Origin: Clostridiales bacterium
GTDB lineage: Bacteria; Bacillota; Clostridia; Christensenellales; Aristaeellaceae
NCBI GenBank assembly: GCA_004555535.1
Contig: SFHU01000022.1
Coordinates: 1 to 30,319, forward strand
Reading direction: 5' to 3'
DNA: 30,319 nt
Shown: piece by piece, positions 30,298 to 30,319 of the stretch
Layout: the number at the start of each line of letters is the position of its first letter
How positions within the stretch are numbered: position 1 is the stretch's first letter
Notes under the pieces: generated by a model
Seen by the model: the letters and a program-made list of their open reading frames with translations, nothing else
Told to the model about the DNA's origin: nothing
Databases searched by the model: none
Translations under genes and position numbers: made by a program

Positions 30298-30319
30298 TTA
30301 AAGAACGCCAATCCTGATA

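Overview
The window is G+C-rich, densely packed chromosomal DNA. SpoIIID followed by an MreB-family gene (the spoIIID-mbl arrangement of Bacillus), an ECF transporter module, strong AGGAGG-type ribosome binding sites and sigma-A-like promoters point to an endospore-forming member of the Bacillota, most likely a high-G+C gut-type Clostridia lineage. That placement is inference; no rRNA gene is present. There are no insertion sequences, phage genes or CRISPR arrays.

Layout. 1-4764 (+): a complete branched-chain amino acid ABC transporter, livJ-livH-livM-livG-livF, with a hairpin-rich spacer after livJ. It meets the minus-strand genes at a two-way terminator (about 4804-4846). 4845-9905 (-): an FMN riboswitch with its own promoter and terminator precedes ecfA1-ecfA2-ecfT-truA, followed by spoIIID (own promoter) and an mreB-like gene. 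9910-12370 (-): two COG0523-type GTPases, one with a very long His/Asp/Glu insert and one that appears fused to a YcgQ/DUF1980-like domain, behind a long structured leader with two terminator-like hairpins. 12398-13570 (-): malic enzyme. 13604-13743: a cluster of four hairpins. 13744-17569 (-): oppB-C-D-F, divergent from oppA (17885-19492, +), with good promoters for both directions.

19856-28117 (-): a catabolic locus, read in transcription order: TRAP transporter dctP-dctQ-dctM, an AraC regulator, an enolase-superfamily acid-sugar dehydratase, an RraA-family (aldolase-type) protein, an SDR dehydrogenase and a 6-phosphogluconolactonase-fold lactonase. Together these could supply a non-phosphorylative route: polyol/sugar oxidation, lactone opening, dehydration to a 2-keto-3-deoxy acid, and retro-aldol cleavage to pyruvate plus an aldehyde. 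The substrate is unknown. An A+T-rich regulatory island (about 28080-28280) lies upstream. 28305-30093 (+): a YcxB-like membrane protein and an FAD-dependent oxidoreductase. 30222-30297 (+): tRNA-Ala(CGC) with its own promoter.

The least ordinary items are the general ECF module under an FMN riboswitch with no S component beside it, the GTPase/YcgQ-like fusion paired with a His-rich CobW protein, the structured leader in front of that pair, and the compact sugar-acid pathway with an RraA-family protein in the aldolase position.
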